Positions 41,178-50,470 of a stretch of DNA of 53,993 bases are shown here, in pieces (position 1 is the stretch's first letter; each line of letters begins with the position of its first letter). The notes below the pieces were generated by a model, which saw only the letters and a list, made by a program, of their open reading frames with translations, was not told the origin of the DNA and ran no database searches. The DNA lies in contig JAHHGU010000032.1 in the NCBI GenBank assembly GCA_019359765.1, positions 1 through 53,993 of the forward strand, written 5' to 3'. Made by a program: the position numbers and the translations under genes. The stretch is from Aphanothece sp. CMT-3BRIN-NPC111. GTDB lineage: Bacteria > Cyanobacteriota > Cyanobacteriia > Cyanobacteriales > JAHHGU01.

Positions 41178-43139
41178 CTAACCTAAACTAGGCGGTTGCA
41201 ACACTTTCGCGTTTTCTTCTAATTTCATTTCTCCCAAAAGGGTTTCCACAGCAGCAACAGGAATTGGGACTTCCTCGACTTCCGGCAACTTCTCTAGCGC
41301 CAAACGCGAAGACGGCGTAGCACCCGATAAACGCTTCAACAGTTTGGGTCTAGGATCGTGTAACAAGTAAATAATGCGATCGCCCACTTGCCAATCTTCT
41401 GATGCGGGTACAACCAAAAGACGCGCCTCCCGTTCCAGCAGTAATGGCACTAAGTCTCCAGAACCGATTAAAGCTTGCAAATGTAACTGTTGAAAACAAA
41501 ACCCAGGCTCTTTAAGAACTGTTTCCCCTAACTTAACTTGCCCCTCGTCCAGGTACTGATTCCAGGTCTTGAGGGGAAAATGAGGAATGAAAGCCTGGTT
41601 CACCTTTGTATTATTGTTCTGGGAACCAGCTTCAGCGTCGCGAGGAAATACTGCTAAAACACGAGGGGGACGAAACTCTTCTGCTGCCCGTTGAGCTAGA
41701 ACTACATTCACCTCACCATTACTCGTCATCGCCAGGAACGTTCCCATCGAGTCCAGCCCAGCTTCTTCGAGAACTTCGTGATCTAGAGCGCTGCTTAAGA
41801 ATACCCGTAGATTTTCCTCTTCAGCTTTTTGGCAAGCTTCCGGATCTGTATCAATCAGCACCACCGCCTCTCCCTGTTCCTGAAACAAACGACCAATCAA
41901 ACGGCCTAAGGAATTACAACCGACGATCAACGCCCCGGTTGCCTCCTGAGAGGTGATTTGCAGCCAGCTAGCCACCCAACGTGCCGTTAGTCCTTGCAAA
42001 AACACCGTCAGGAGAATTGTGAGAAAGACAAGCGCTTTGATAGAATCTCCGCCATTGATTCCTCGCTGAGTCAATAAAATGGCAAACAAGGAAGCAACAG
42101 AAGCAGAGACAATTCCTCTAGGAGCAATCCAGCACAAAAATAACTTTTGTCGCCAGTTGAGATCGCTATTCCAGGTACACAGCCCAATATTCAGCGGCCT
42201 TACCACAAACATGAGTGCTAAGACGGTAAACAGACTGCCCCATCCCAGTGCAAATACGCTAGCAATTGACAAGTCAGCTGAGAGGAGAATGAACAGCACC
42301 GAGACACCCAAGATGGTCAATTGCCCCTTAAATCGCCGCAACAAGCGCTCCTCTGGAAGTGAGGAAGAGCCTAGAACAATCCCTGCCATCACGGTTGCCA
42401 TCAATCCCGACTCGCTACGGATCGTTTGCGCCAGACCAAACAATCCCCACAACCCAGCGAGAACAACTAGCGTTTTGAGATCTTCTGAAAGAAACTTAGC
42501 GCGTTTGAGAATCCAGCCCATTAACCAACCGCCAGCAACACCGATACCACTGCCGATTCCCAGGCGCAAGAGCAAGCCAATAAAAGCTTCGAGCGGATCG
42601 GTATCAGCATTCAAAATAGTGTCTAGTACTACGACGGCTAAAATTGCTCCAACTGGGTCAATTAAGACGCCTTCTCCCTCCAGCAAGGCTGCCACTTGCC
42701 TATCTACTTTCACCTGCTTGAGTAAGGGACTAATCACCGTTGGTCCGGTTACCACCACCAGGGAAGCGTAGAGAAAAGCAATAGGCCAAGGAAATTCACC
42801 CAGCCAGTGAGCCGCCAGGCCACCCCCAATTAGGGTGATCAGCGTGCCGAATGTTACCAAATTCCGCAGGCTACCAGAAACCTTGCCCAACTCTCGGAGT
42901 TCTAGGTTAAGTCCTCCCTCAAACAAAATTACGGCTACGGTAAGGGCAACAATGACTTCTAGACCAATGCCCAAATCGTGGGGGTGTAACAGCCGAATCC
43001 CATCGGGACCTAGCAGCATGCCCAGCAGCAGCAAGAAAACAATGCTAGGAACTTTGAGGAATTCAGCTAGTACTTGGGCACTGATGCCTGCAATGACGGC
43101 AATTACTATCTGTAGGGTAATTTCAAAGGATGCTTCCAT
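41178..43139 (-). CDS. CPA1-type Na+/H+ antiporter with C-terminal RCK (TrkA-N/TrkA-C) domains
   Basis: A 653-residue protein. About 12 membrane helices span residues 1-390, with the exchanger motifs GPTVISPLLK and EGEGVLIDPVGA, whose Asp is the likely ion-binding residue. The C-terminal half has a Rossmann TrkA-N domain (GALIVGCNSLGRLIGRLF, VVLIDTDPE) and a TrkA-C-like part (LVVPASEDWQVGDRIIYLL). It would exchange Na+ or K+ for protons under control of a nucleotide bound to the RCK domain. A single-gene unit; upstream is a 487-bp gap. Confidence 0.88.
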   Translation of the reverse strand: MEASFEITLQIVIAVIAGISAQVLAEFLKVPSIVFLLLLGMLLGPDGIRLLHPHDLGIGLEVIVALTVAVILFEGGLNLELRELGKVSGSLRNLVTFGTLITLIGGGLAAHWLGEFPWPIAFLYASLVVVTGPTVISPLLKQVKVDRQVAALLEGEGVLIDPVGAILAVVVLDTILNADTDPLEAFIGLLLRLGIGSGIGVAGGWLMGWILKRAKFLSEDLKTLVVLAGLWGLFGLAQTIRSESGLMATVMAGIVLGSSSLPEERLLRRFKGQLTILGVSVLFILLSADLSIASVFALGWGSLFTVLALMFVVRPLNIGLCTWNSDLNWRQKLFLCWIAPRGIVSASVASLFAILLTQRGINGGDSIKALVFLTILLTVFLQGLTARWVASWLQITSQEATGALIVGCNSLGRLIGRLFQEQGEAVVLIDTDPEACQKAEEENLRVFLSSALDHEVLEEAGLDSMGTFLAMTSNGEVNVVLAQRAAEEFRPPRVLAVFPRDAEAGSQNNNTKVNQAFIPHFPLKTWNQYLDEGQVKLGETVLKEPGFCFQQLHLQALIGSGDLVPLLLEREARLLVVPASEDWQVGDRIIYLLHDPRPKLLKRLSGATPSSRLALEKLPEVEEVPIPVAAVETLLGEMKLEENAKVLQPPSLG

Positions 43140-43626
43140 AGGCGTGGTTATCGCAGGCTACAAGCTGGGTGAGAACATCTAATTTTCAGGACTGAATAGC
43201 GTTTGCACACCAGCTTAGTCATGGGTCGCCTTTTGGGGTGATATCGGTTCTCCCAACAATAAAGTACAGTAGCTTGGCGATGGGATACGGTATATCCAAT
43301 ATTTTCTAGAGTTTTAGCTTATAGAGGCACAGTCGCTATAAGCTAATCCTTATTAGGGATTTAAATAGGTAGATTAAAACTTTAGCATAGCGCTCAAACA
43401 CAACTCATGGTTGGGCACGATCGCGTACAGCTAAAACATAGAAACTAGGTTCTTTAAGAAACCCGATTTCTGCATTCCGTCGTAGACTATTGCTAAATTC
43501 CGCTAATAACCAAGCACATATTTGCCCTTAATTCATCTACTTAGGCTCAATCCGCAAGAATAAGGAGCGATACGTGCCGTTAGGCGTATCGCTCCCATCA
43601 ATTATTCTGTAGCCCGCGTGGGCGGC
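43140..43626. other. Intergenic region with a dispersed inverted repeat
   Basis: No gene is seen. At 43440-43471 AGAAACTAGGTT and AAACCCGATTTCT flank CTTTAAG as an imperfect inverted repeat, a type common in cyanobacteria. A terminator-like hairpin lies at 43564-43595. The rest probably carries the antiporter promoter. Confidence 0.5.
43564..43595 (-). terminator. Hairpin downstream of the first mltA gene
   Basis: GGAGCGATACG (43564-43574) is perfectly inverted as CGTATCGCTCC (43585-43595). Read on the minus strand it follows the mltA stop by about 30 bases and runs into TTATTCTT, so it may end that transcript. Confidence 0.55.
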
Positions 43627-44811
43627 TCACTCTTTCAGTAAGAGGTAATACAGTTGCCCTGGTCCACCAGTTACCCCAGCGCGATCGCCAGCAACCTTAC
43701 CGCTGCCCATGTAATAATCCACTCGTCCTGGCCCTTTAATAGCGCTGCCTGTATCTTGGTCTAATACATAGCGACTCACCAGACGCTGCTCGATTTTACC
43801 AGCGCTGTTGACGTAGGGAAGTCGCGTATGAACTAACGCTAAGGCACCCGGTGGCATCAGAGATTTATCCGTGGCAATCGAGCGGTCAGGTGTTACAGGT
43901 ACATTAATTACACCCATAGCTGGACTACCGTAGGTTTCCTGGAAAAAGACAAACCGCTGATTGCGCGGGATATAGTTGCTCATTTCCAGAGGATTTTGTT
44001 GGAAATATTTGATTAGAACTGGTAGCGTCAAACCGTCCAGAGGCAATTTGCCATCTTTCGCCAGTTCTCGTCCCACACTTGTGTAGGGGTAATCGGTTCC
44101 GCCTGCATAGCCGACAGTCATCACCGTGCCATCCCTCATCTGGAGTTGAGCCGAACCTTGGATTTGAACCAAAAACGCTTCTAAGCGATCGCGCAGCCAG
44201 ACTAATTCCTGTCCGTGGAGTGGGCTTTTTGCCCCCAATAAACCGTCCTTTCCTTCCAGTTGCTCTCGTTTGGGGTGGGGCTTAGGCCATGCGGCGAAGT
44301 TTGACGGCAGCTTGTAGAGGGGATAGCGATATTCTGCCGTCCGCGTGCGACTGGCCTGATAGATTGGTTCATAGTAGCCGGTGAACACGACGGTTCCCTT
44401 ATTGTCATTGCCCACCGACTGATAAAAAACAAACTCGCCCCTGACAGCGTTTTGTAGTTCCTGTGCTGATTTAGAAGACACGACTAACTGGCGGAAGCGC
44501 ACCAGCGATCGCACAACGCGATCGCGTGTAATTCCAGTATCTGGATACTTTTGGTAAGTTTCGGCAGCTTTAACAGTCTGTAGATAACGCAGGCTGTTAT
44601 CAATAGACGCCAAAAGTGCCTGCCGATCTCCAGGATTACTTAAATTCCCCCACAGCTGCTCATCTAGTCCCAGTAAATCTTCCTGCCTCTGGGGGGGGGT
44701 GCCCTTGGTCTGATTAACCGCAGGAATCTCTGTACTAGCCAAAATGGGTGTACCGGGATTTCCCAGCGTTATTCCCAAACTTAAAGAAAACAAAGCAAGT
44801 GTCTTTTGCAT
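43627..44811 (-). CDS. mltA: MltA-type membrane-bound lytic murein transglycosylase (copy 1)
   Basis: A 394-residue protein from ATG 44811 (MQKTLALFSL); an upstream in-frame start at 44862 adds residues with no counterpart in the paralogue. A signal peptide is followed by the MltA/3D fold: VFTGYYEPIYQASRTRTAEYRYPLY, GGTDYPYTSVGRELAKDGKLPLDGLTLPV and the C-terminal LDQDTGSAIKGPGRVDYYMGSG, whose RVDYY Asp corresponds to the catalytic Asp of E. coli MltA. It cleaves glycan strands of peptidoglycan to 1,6-anhydro ends. It is nearly the same as the adjacent gene; GTGAG lies just before the ATG as ribosome-binding site. Confidence 0.9.
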   Translation of the reverse strand: MQKTLALFSLSLGITLGNPGTPILASTEIPAVNQTKGTPPQRQEDLLGLDEQLWGNLSNPGDRQALLASIDNSLRYLQTVKAAETYQKYPDTGITRDRVVRSLVRFRQLVVSSKSAQELQNAVRGEFVFYQSVGNDNKGTVVFTGYYEPIYQASRTRTAEYRYPLYKLPSNFAAWPKPHPKREQLEGKDGLLGAKSPLHGQELVWLRDRLEAFLVQIQGSAQLQMRDGTVMTVGYAGGTDYPYTSVGRELAKDGKLPLDGLTLPVLIKYFQQNPLEMSNYIPRNQRFVFFQETYGSPAMGVINVPVTPDRSIATDKSLMPPGALALVHTRLPYVNSAGKIEQRLVSRYVLDQDTGSAIKGPGRVDYYMGSGKVAGDRAGVTGGPGQLYYLLLKE

Positions 44812-44952
44812 ACTCACCAATAAGAAAAACTGACGATTGCTAGCAGCCGGAATTAATATCAAATGTTCAGCAAGCGCCCAGCATTAATGCGGGCGGGGCA
44901 TTCTAGATTGTCCCAATATGCTCTCTAGTTGGGCAAAACTTAATCGATGCTG

Positions 44953-46137
44953 TCACGATTTCAGCAGCAGATAATACAGTTTTCCAGGTCCACCAGTCAC
45001 CCCAGCGCGATCGCCTACCTGTGTTCCCGTCCCCAGGTAATAATCCACTCGCCCTGGTCCTTTAATAGCACTTCCCGTATCTTGGTCTAGCACATAGCGA
45101 CTCACCAGACGGTGCTCCATCTGACCCGTAGCGTTAGGGTAGGGAACGTGCGTATGAATCAGAGCTAATGCCCCTGGTGGCATCAGGGATTTATCTGTGG
45201 CTATCGAGCGCTCGGCTGTCACGGGTACGTTTATGCTACCCATAGCTGGGGCACCGTGGGTTTCCCGGAAAAAGACAAAGCCGCGATTGCGCGGCAGGTA
45301 ATTACTCAATTCAGTAGGATTTTCGTTGAAATACTTGAGCATAACTGGTAGCGTCAGACCAGCCAAAGGCAATTTGCCATCTTTCGCTAGTTCTTTCCCG
45401 ATACTCGTATACGCATAATCCGTCTTACCCGCATAGCCTACAGTCATCTCAGTGCCATCAGTTAGCTGTAGTCTAGCAGAGCCTTCGATTTGAACCAAAA
45501 AGGCTTCCAAGCGATCGCGCATCCAGACCAATTCCAGCCCCCGGAGCGGACTTTTTTCTCCTGGCAAGCCGTCATTTCCTTCTAGCTGGGCGCGTGTTGG
45601 TTGGGGTTTTTGCCATTTAGAGAAGTTTTTCGGCAATCGATAAAGGGGATAGCGATACTCTGCTGTCCGCGTGCGGCTGGCGCTATAGGTTGGTTCATAG
45701 TACGCCGTGAATACAACTGTTCCCTTATCGTCGTTGCCCACAGACTGGTAGAATGCAAACTCGCGCCTCACAGCGTCTTGCAGCTCTTCCGGGGAATTAG
45801 AGGATACAACTAGCTGGCGGAAGCGCACAAGAGAGCGAAGAACACGCGAATGTGTAATCCCAGGCACCGGATAATTCCGGTAAACTCTCGCTGACTGGGC
45901 AGTTTTTAGATAACGCAGGCTGTTATCTATGGACGTTAACAGTGCCTGCCTGTCACCAGCCTGATTTAAATTACCCCACAGCTGGTCATCTAGTCCCAGT
46001 AAATCTTCCTGGTTAGAAGGCGCGTTCACCTTCGCCTGATTGACCGATTGAAGCGGCATCCTGGCAAAACTTGGTCCGCTGGGAAATCCCAGCACTACAC
46101 TTAAACTCAGGGAAAGCAAAACAAATGTCTTTCTCAT
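44953..46137 (-). CDS. mltA: MltA-type lytic murein transglycosylase (copy 2)
   Basis: A 394-residue paralogue of the previous gene, similar throughout and of the same length. The start is ATG 46137 (MRKTFVLLSL), aligned with copy 1; the GTG at 46143 is better read as part of the GTGAGT ribosome-binding site seen before both genes. It has the same signal peptide form, YYEPTYSASRTRTAEYRYPLY, and the catalytic LDQDTGSAIKGPGRVDYYLGTG. The two lie in tandem, same strand, with 141 bp between them, so they arose by a local duplication, and both appear intact. Confidence 0.9.
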   Translation of the reverse strand: MRKTFVLLSLSLSVVLGFPSGPSFARMPLQSVNQAKVNAPSNQEDLLGLDDQLWGNLNQAGDRQALLTSIDNSLRYLKTAQSARVYRNYPVPGITHSRVLRSLVRFRQLVVSSNSPEELQDAVRREFAFYQSVGNDDKGTVVFTAYYEPTYSASRTRTAEYRYPLYRLPKNFSKWQKPQPTRAQLEGNDGLPGEKSPLRGLELVWMRDRLEAFLVQIEGSARLQLTDGTEMTVGYAGKTDYAYTSIGKELAKDGKLPLAGLTLPVMLKYFNENPTELSNYLPRNRGFVFFRETHGAPAMGSINVPVTAERSIATDKSLMPPGALALIHTHVPYPNATGQMEHRLVSRYVLDQDTGSAIKGPGRVDYYLGTGTQVGDRAGVTGGPGKLYYLLLKS

Positions 46138-46307
46138 ACTCACAAAAAGAGAAACTGATAGTTAGTACATCGCAGCAAAAAGTTAACCCCAGGAGAGCCG
46201 GGCAAATATTTATAAACATACTTATCCCGTGCCTCTGTACTCTTGTACTCCTCTACGGTCTCAACATGCCTGTTACATATGTGACAGCTTATTTCTGGCT
46301 GATTGCA

Positions 46308-46562
46308 CTAATAATCTCGTTCGACGCTAGAAGCGAAGACAGGTTCCACGCGGATGGCAAGAATGCTGGAGGGACGCACAACCATGTACTCGCCCTGAAT
46401 GTTTTTAATTGGCACGCTGATGAAATCGGTGGCGTTGGCTTTTGGCACTAGCTCACCACTGTACCACTTCTGAAAATCTTGAATCGTGGCAAAACGCACC
46501 TCTTCCCGGTGACCACCTGCAATCATGATGAATACGGCATATTCAGAAGGAGTTCTGGGCAT
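46308..46562 (-). CDS. Small conserved cyanobacterial protein of unknown function
   Basis: An 84-residue soluble protein without signal or membrane segment. It reads as one alpha/beta domain: YAVFIMIAGGHREEVRFATIQDFQKWY, then FISVPIKNIQGEYMVVRPSSILAIRVEPVF. The alternation of strands suggests a small barrel. I recognise it as a type found in many cyanobacteria, but no function is known. The gene has its own ATG at 46562 and is not tightly linked to either neighbour. Confidence 0.65.
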   Translation of the reverse strand: MPRTPSEYAVFIMIAGGHREEVRFATIQDFQKWYSGELVPKANATDFISVPIKNIQGEYMVVRPSSILAIRVEPVFASSVERDY

Positions 46563-46688
46563 AGTCTGTAAATTATCCTCAACGCATCCCGATCGTTATC
46601 AAGTCAGAGAACTCTAAAATCACGCTATAGTCAACAAATTGCTTATATTAGACTTTTTGCGTCCAGTCTATAAACATCTTTCTCATTA

Positions 46689-46718
46689 TCTGTGTTTATC
46701 TGTGTTCATCCGTGGTTA
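46689..46718. repeat. Dispersed repeat of the CACAGATAAACACAGA type
   Basis: The reverse complement reads TAACCACGGATGAACACAGA then TAAACACAGA, matching the right half of 2132-2196. Confidence 0.55.
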
Positions 46719-46760
46719 GAACTCAAAACATCCTATTTTTGCAATAAGCCTATTCTCAAA

Positions 46761-47531
46761 TCAGGAAAATAGATTAAACCGTTGCAGTAGATTTTCCATC
46801 ACCGACGGCAAGGTTTTACGCAATTCATCTGCTGTTGTGAACAATAGCTGTTGATGATTGGGCAAGTCAAAGGAAAACTGCCCCGGTAAGTCTTTTCGTT
46901 CCATTTGTACTAGCAAAATTTGTTCCGAGCGCTTGCTTTGCAGCGCGTAGCCTATTTCTACACATACATTGGGGCTAGGAATTAGTTGGGGCGTGTCCTC
47001 GCCACTCAGGCGAGCGATCACCGTAGCGTCGGCAACAAACAGCAAACTCTTGCGGATTTTACGTACCGAGGTGCTGTTGAGCCGCATGGGGGCATTAGCG
47101 GGGCGTTTAGATTCTTCTAATTTCAGAGGTAGGCGCGTTCGCTGATTGATAGTTTCCAATGCGTCAGTCAGAGCTTCGCGCAGCGCCGTACTTGAGGCGT
47201 CATAATCGTTTTGATAAGAGAGGAAGATCACTGGCTCTAATTGAGCCATCACCTCTTGCTTTGTAAAGTAAATCTCGTGACTTATTAAGTCAATGTTAGA
47301 AATCGTGTAGCCGCCACTGCCTTCGATGTAAAACTCTACTGTTTCCCCTTCCAGATATCGCTTAAACCAAGTGGAGCTTTTCACATCTTGGCTGTCTTCT
47401 AAGAAGTCTGCTCTCAGAGCTGACTTCAGCAAGCTATTTTTGCTGAGACGTATATCGTGGGGGCGTTTTTCTAGTTCTTGAATTGGTTCGTACTGCTCAA
47501 GATACCAGGCTTTCAGGGCAATTATTGCCAT
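46761..47531 (-). CDS. TIR-like domain protein
   Basis: A 256-residue protein taken from ATG 47531 (MAIIALKAWYLEQY); a TTG start at 47570 is possible. Residues 1-95 form an unrecognised domain (EFYIEGSGGYTISNIDLISHEIYFT). From about 98 it has the layout of a TIR-like or nucleotide-binding TIR_2 fold: VIFLSYQNDYDAS (first strand and loop), LLFVADATVIA (strand), and PSPNVCVEIGYAL, with the conserved Glu (E192) expected at the active site. TIR domains of this type cleave NAD+ or bind cyclic nucleotides in anti-phage and immune pathways. No partner gene is adjacent apart from the Mo-nitrogenase-C-domain gene upstream, so a defence role is only possible. Confidence 0.6.
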   Translation of the reverse strand: MAIIALKAWYLEQYEPIQELEKRPHDIRLSKNSLLKSALRADFLEDSQDVKSSTWFKRYLEGETVEFYIEGSGGYTISNIDLISHEIYFTKQEVMAQLEPVIFLSYQNDYDASSTALREALTDALETINQRTRLPLKLEESKRPANAPMRLNSTSVRKIRKSLLFVADATVIARLSGEDTPQLIPSPNVCVEIGYALQSKRSEQILLVQMERKDLPGQFSFDLPNHQQLLFTTADELRKTLPSVMENLLQRFNLFS

Positions 47532-47590
47532 CAGATGTTCGCAAGGTGCAAGGATTCGCGACGCCTCCAATTAGACGTCAAACCTTAATT

Positions 47591-47944
47591 TTAGCAGTAA
47601 GCGGTAACATCTTCACCACATTTATCAGCTAGATAGCACAGCGCCCGGAAACGTAAACTAACCACTTGTTCGTAGAGGGGGTTCAGCTTACACATCGGGG
47701 GAATATGAAATAAGGTACGGCCAAATAGTTTAACATCGCGCTCGAAAGGGCATTGGGCAGGAATCAGTTTGCACAATCTATGAGCCAGTGCGCGATCGCT
47801 AACTTCTATTTGATCGAGCCATTGGCGTACAGGTTGGAGCGGAGCAAACGCTTTCTTGGTGGCAGCAGCTTCAGTCTCTTCTTTGTTAAGCCAAACCCAA
47901 CCTGCCAGGGTAATATTTTGTGTGGTGTATTGAGATACGGTCAT
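47591..47944 (-). CDS. Mo-dependent nitrogenase C-terminal domain protein (Mo-nitro_C family)
   Basis: A 117-residue small protein. The conserved core reads LCKLIPAQCPFERDVKLFGRTLFHIPPMCKLNPLYEQVVSLRFRALCYLAD, with four cysteines and the ending CGEDVTAYC. This is the family named after the C-terminal part of a Mo-nitrogenase protein but common as a stand-alone gene in cyanobacteria, including non-fixing ones. The function is unknown; clustered Cys suggest metal binding. No nif gene is in the window, so the name says nothing about nitrogen fixation here. It lies upstream of the TIR-like gene with a 59-bp gap. Confidence 0.82.
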   Translation of the reverse strand: MTVSQYTTQNITLAGWVWLNKEETEAAATKKAFAPLQPVRQWLDQIEVSDRALAHRLCKLIPAQCPFERDVKLFGRTLFHIPPMCKLNPLYEQVVSLRFRALCYLADKCGEDVTAYC

Positions 47945-48703
47945 TTTCTTTCTCCTGTGTTCTCAAGTCTTTAACTGGATTGCTTACTGTGTATATACAA
48001 CTGCTCAGCTACGGTTCCGGGAACGTTTTAGGTAATTAACGGAGTTGGCATTACACCTGTTAATAATCTTTAGGGGCTACTGTCTACTCTTATGCTGCCT
48101 AAGATGGCGATCGTTTTGCCTGAGCGATATCACCCAATATTTGTAAAGGCTTATTTACAGTCTCCGTAACTTCACCTAGGTTAGCTGTTAGCCAACGGTG
48201 GGTGGTTAGTAGCGGCAGGGCACACCGTGACCCTAGGAAGTAATCCCTGCATAGGTTTAAGTCAGGCTCACCTACTTAACTACTGAAGGGGCGCATTGTC
48301 CTGTGCCCCTTCAAACGGGCAGCGTTAATATTCCATTTTTCTTAGAAAGAAGGGGTTATCAAAAGCTGCCTAGTCTGGTCAGTAATCGCCTCTCTCCCAC
48401 AAAAGGACTGAAATCGACACCAGTAATGTTCCTGATGTCAGAAGTTATACCTAATATCGATTCTCGAAAATGAGGCTACACCTAGAACCCCCCTGTAGTC
48501 CCCCCTTGGCAAGGGGGGGTGCAAGTGTAGTGGGCAAAAAGCGAATTGGTATAAAGTGCTTACGTAGCTGAACCCCGTCCAGGCAAGACTACAGATACAA
48601 AGTCCGGATGGTGCGCGACATAAAAAAATAGCCTGCTTACGCAGGCTTAATTAATGTAGCTCCAGGATGAGAGCCTATATAAGTGGTTAGTAGGAATTAG
48701 CGA
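47945..48703. other. Long intergenic region with several hairpins
   Basis: 759 bp without a convincing gene. GAAGGGGC (48285-48292) is inverted as GCCCCTTC (48305-48312). CCCCCCTT (48500-48507) is inverted as AAGGGGGG (48511-48518), a repeat type common in cyanobacteria. The segment 48180-48330 is fairly GC-rich and could hide a small RNA, but I recognise no family. Confidence 0.45.
48623..48648 (-). terminator. Strong terminator after rnj
   Basis: On the minus strand AGCCTGC (48648-48642) and GCAGGCT (48637-48631) form a perfect 7-bp stem with a 4-base loop, followed by ATTTTTTT. It lies 56 bases after the rnj stop. Confidence 0.9.
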
Positions 48704-50470
48704 CTAACTGACTAAACTTTCATTTTTAGCAGTTGAACGTCGGCGTCGGCCTGCTGTCCTGGGGGGTGGTTCATTTGGAGTTTGCAGCAAGAATACCACC
48801 AGTGGGCGGCTCTGAAGTTCGCGCCGAACTAGCCGCTGGAGATCGCGCTCTATTTGCACCTGTAACCCAGCCCAGTCAACGTCCAGCTGTGAATCCTCAA
48901 AAGACTTAGCAAATTCTGTCCAGCGATCGCTTAATGTTGCTTCAATCGTCTTTTGGACTAATGCATATAGGAGCGATCGCTCCACCGAAGTCACGACACC
49001 TCGAAGATGCACTTCTGGCTTGACCATTAGCTTACCTTCCCAGTTAACTGCCGCCGCCACAGTTACCGCACCATCCTCAGCCAATTGCTGCCGTTCCTTC
49101 ATCACGTTGTCATGAACGACACCAGCATTATCCACCAGTTGAATACCGGAAGGAACCTTACCGCTGACGCGAATTTGCTCCTCAGACAACTCCACAATAT
49201 CCCCGTTATTGATAATCACCATATTTTCGGCGGGGATACCCATACTCTGCGCTGTCTGGGCGTGCTTGATCAGCATCCGATGCTCACCGTGAACTGGCAA
49301 GAAGAATTTTGGACGAGTTAAGGCAATCATCAACTTTTGGTCTTCCTGACAACCGTGACCAGAAACATGAATGCCTTTGTCACGACCATATATGACATTG
49401 GCTCCTTGCATCATCAGCTTATCAATCGTGTTCACAACCGCGATTGTATTGCCTGGAATCGGGTTGGCTGAGAATATAACCGTGTCGCCCTTACGGATTT
49501 TAATTTGCCGATGTTGGTCATTAGCAATGTGCGTCAGTGCCGCCATTGGCTCACCCTGAGAGCCTGTAGTCAGAATCAGTACCTTCTCGTTAGGTAGCTG
49601 GTGAATTGCGTGCAAAGGCTGGAATAGATTATCTGGACACTTGATATAACCCAGATTGCGGGCGTGAGCAATGACATTGAGCATCGACCTACCCACCACC
49701 GCCACAACTCGATTGTGCTTTTGTGCCAATTCCAGAACCATGTTCAGCCGATGGACTGAGGAAGCAAAAGTCGTTAGCAGGACGCGCCCTGGTGCCTGAC
49801 TAATAATCCGGTCAAGATTGGGATATACGGAACGCTCAGGGGCCGTAAATCCTGGTACTTCTGAGTTGGTAGAGTCACTAATTAGGCAGAGAATACCTTT
49901 TTCACCATGCTCCGCTAGCCGATGCAAATCATAATACTCCCCATCCACAGGTGTGTGGTCGATCTTAAAGTCCCCTGTGTGGACGACAACACCTAGAGGA
50001 GTGTGGAGAGCCACGGTGAAGCTATCGGCAATCGAGTGAGTGTTGCGAATAAACTCAGCAAAAAAGGATTTGCCAATACGCACCATATCGCGGGGAAGCA
50101 CTCGTTTTAGCTGCGTGCGGTTAGCGACACCGGCTTCTTCCAGTTTGCCTTCTAGTAAGGCCATCGCTAGCCGGGGGCCATAAATGACGGGAATATCAAA
50201 CTGCTTGAGGTGGTAGGGAATGCCGCCAATATGATCTTCGTGACCGTGGGTAACGATCATGCCCTTGATCTTGTGGCTGTTTTCCCGCAGATACGTCATG
50301 TCCGGTAGAACGATGTTAATACCGTGCATCCCATCAGTAGGGAACGCCAAACCTGCGTCCAACAGCACGATTTCGTCGTTTATTTCAAAGACACACGTAT
50401 TTTTACCAATTTCATGTAGCCCGCCGAGGGGAATAATTTTGAGGGCGGGGGCAGATTCGTTGTTAGTCAT
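48704..50470 (-). CDS. rnj: Ribonuclease J
   Basis: A 588-residue enzyme from ATG 50470 (MTNNESAPALKIIPLGGLHEIGKN); an earlier start at 50578 adds 36 residues not expected in the family. The metallo-beta-lactamase core has H75-x-H77-x-D79-H80 (THGHEDHIGG), DSTNSEVPGF, the beta-CASP motifs (TTFASSVHRL, GRSMLNV, TTGSQGEP) and HVSGHG, then the C-terminal domain. RNase J is a 5'-3' exo- and endonuclease for mRNA decay. The C-terminal tail is basic (GRRRRSTAKN). It follows dapA and asd in the same direction, the usual cyanobacterial grouping. Confidence 0.95.
   Translation of the reverse strand: MTNNESAPALKIIPLGGLHEIGKNTCVFEINDEIVLLDAGLAFPTDGMHGINIVLPDMTYLRENSHKIKGMIVTHGHEDHIGGIPYHLKQFDIPVIYGPRLAMALLEGKLEEAGVANRTQLKRVLPRDMVRIGKSFFAEFIRNTHSIADSFTVALHTPLGVVVHTGDFKIDHTPVDGEYYDLHRLAEHGEKGILCLISDSTNSEVPGFTAPERSVYPNLDRIISQAPGRVLLTTFASSVHRLNMVLELAQKHNRVVAVVGRSMLNVIAHARNLGYIKCPDNLFQPLHAIHQLPNEKVLILTTGSQGEPMAALTHIANDQHRQIKIRKGDTVIFSANPIPGNTIAVVNTIDKLMMQGANVIYGRDKGIHVSGHGCQEDQKLMIALTRPKFFLPVHGEHRMLIKHAQTAQSMGIPAENMVIINNGDIVELSEEQIRVSGKVPSGIQLVDNAGVVHDNVMKERQQLAEDGAVTVAAAVNWEGKLMVKPEVHLRGVVTSVERSLLYALVQKTIEATLSDRWTEFAKSFEDSQLDVDWAGLQVQIERDLQRLVRRELQSRPLVVFLLQTPNEPPPRTAGRRRRSTAKNESLVS

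Noticed and set aside
42079..42771. 230-residue frame opposite the antiporter gene
   Set aside because: Antisense to clear membrane-protein coding sequence; the composition (Ser/Pro/Thr/Asn) is that of a reversed hydrophobic gene.
44860..44862. Upstream start for the first mltA gene
   Set aside because: The added residues have no counterpart in the tandem paralogue, whereas ATG 44811 aligns with its start and has GTGAG before it.
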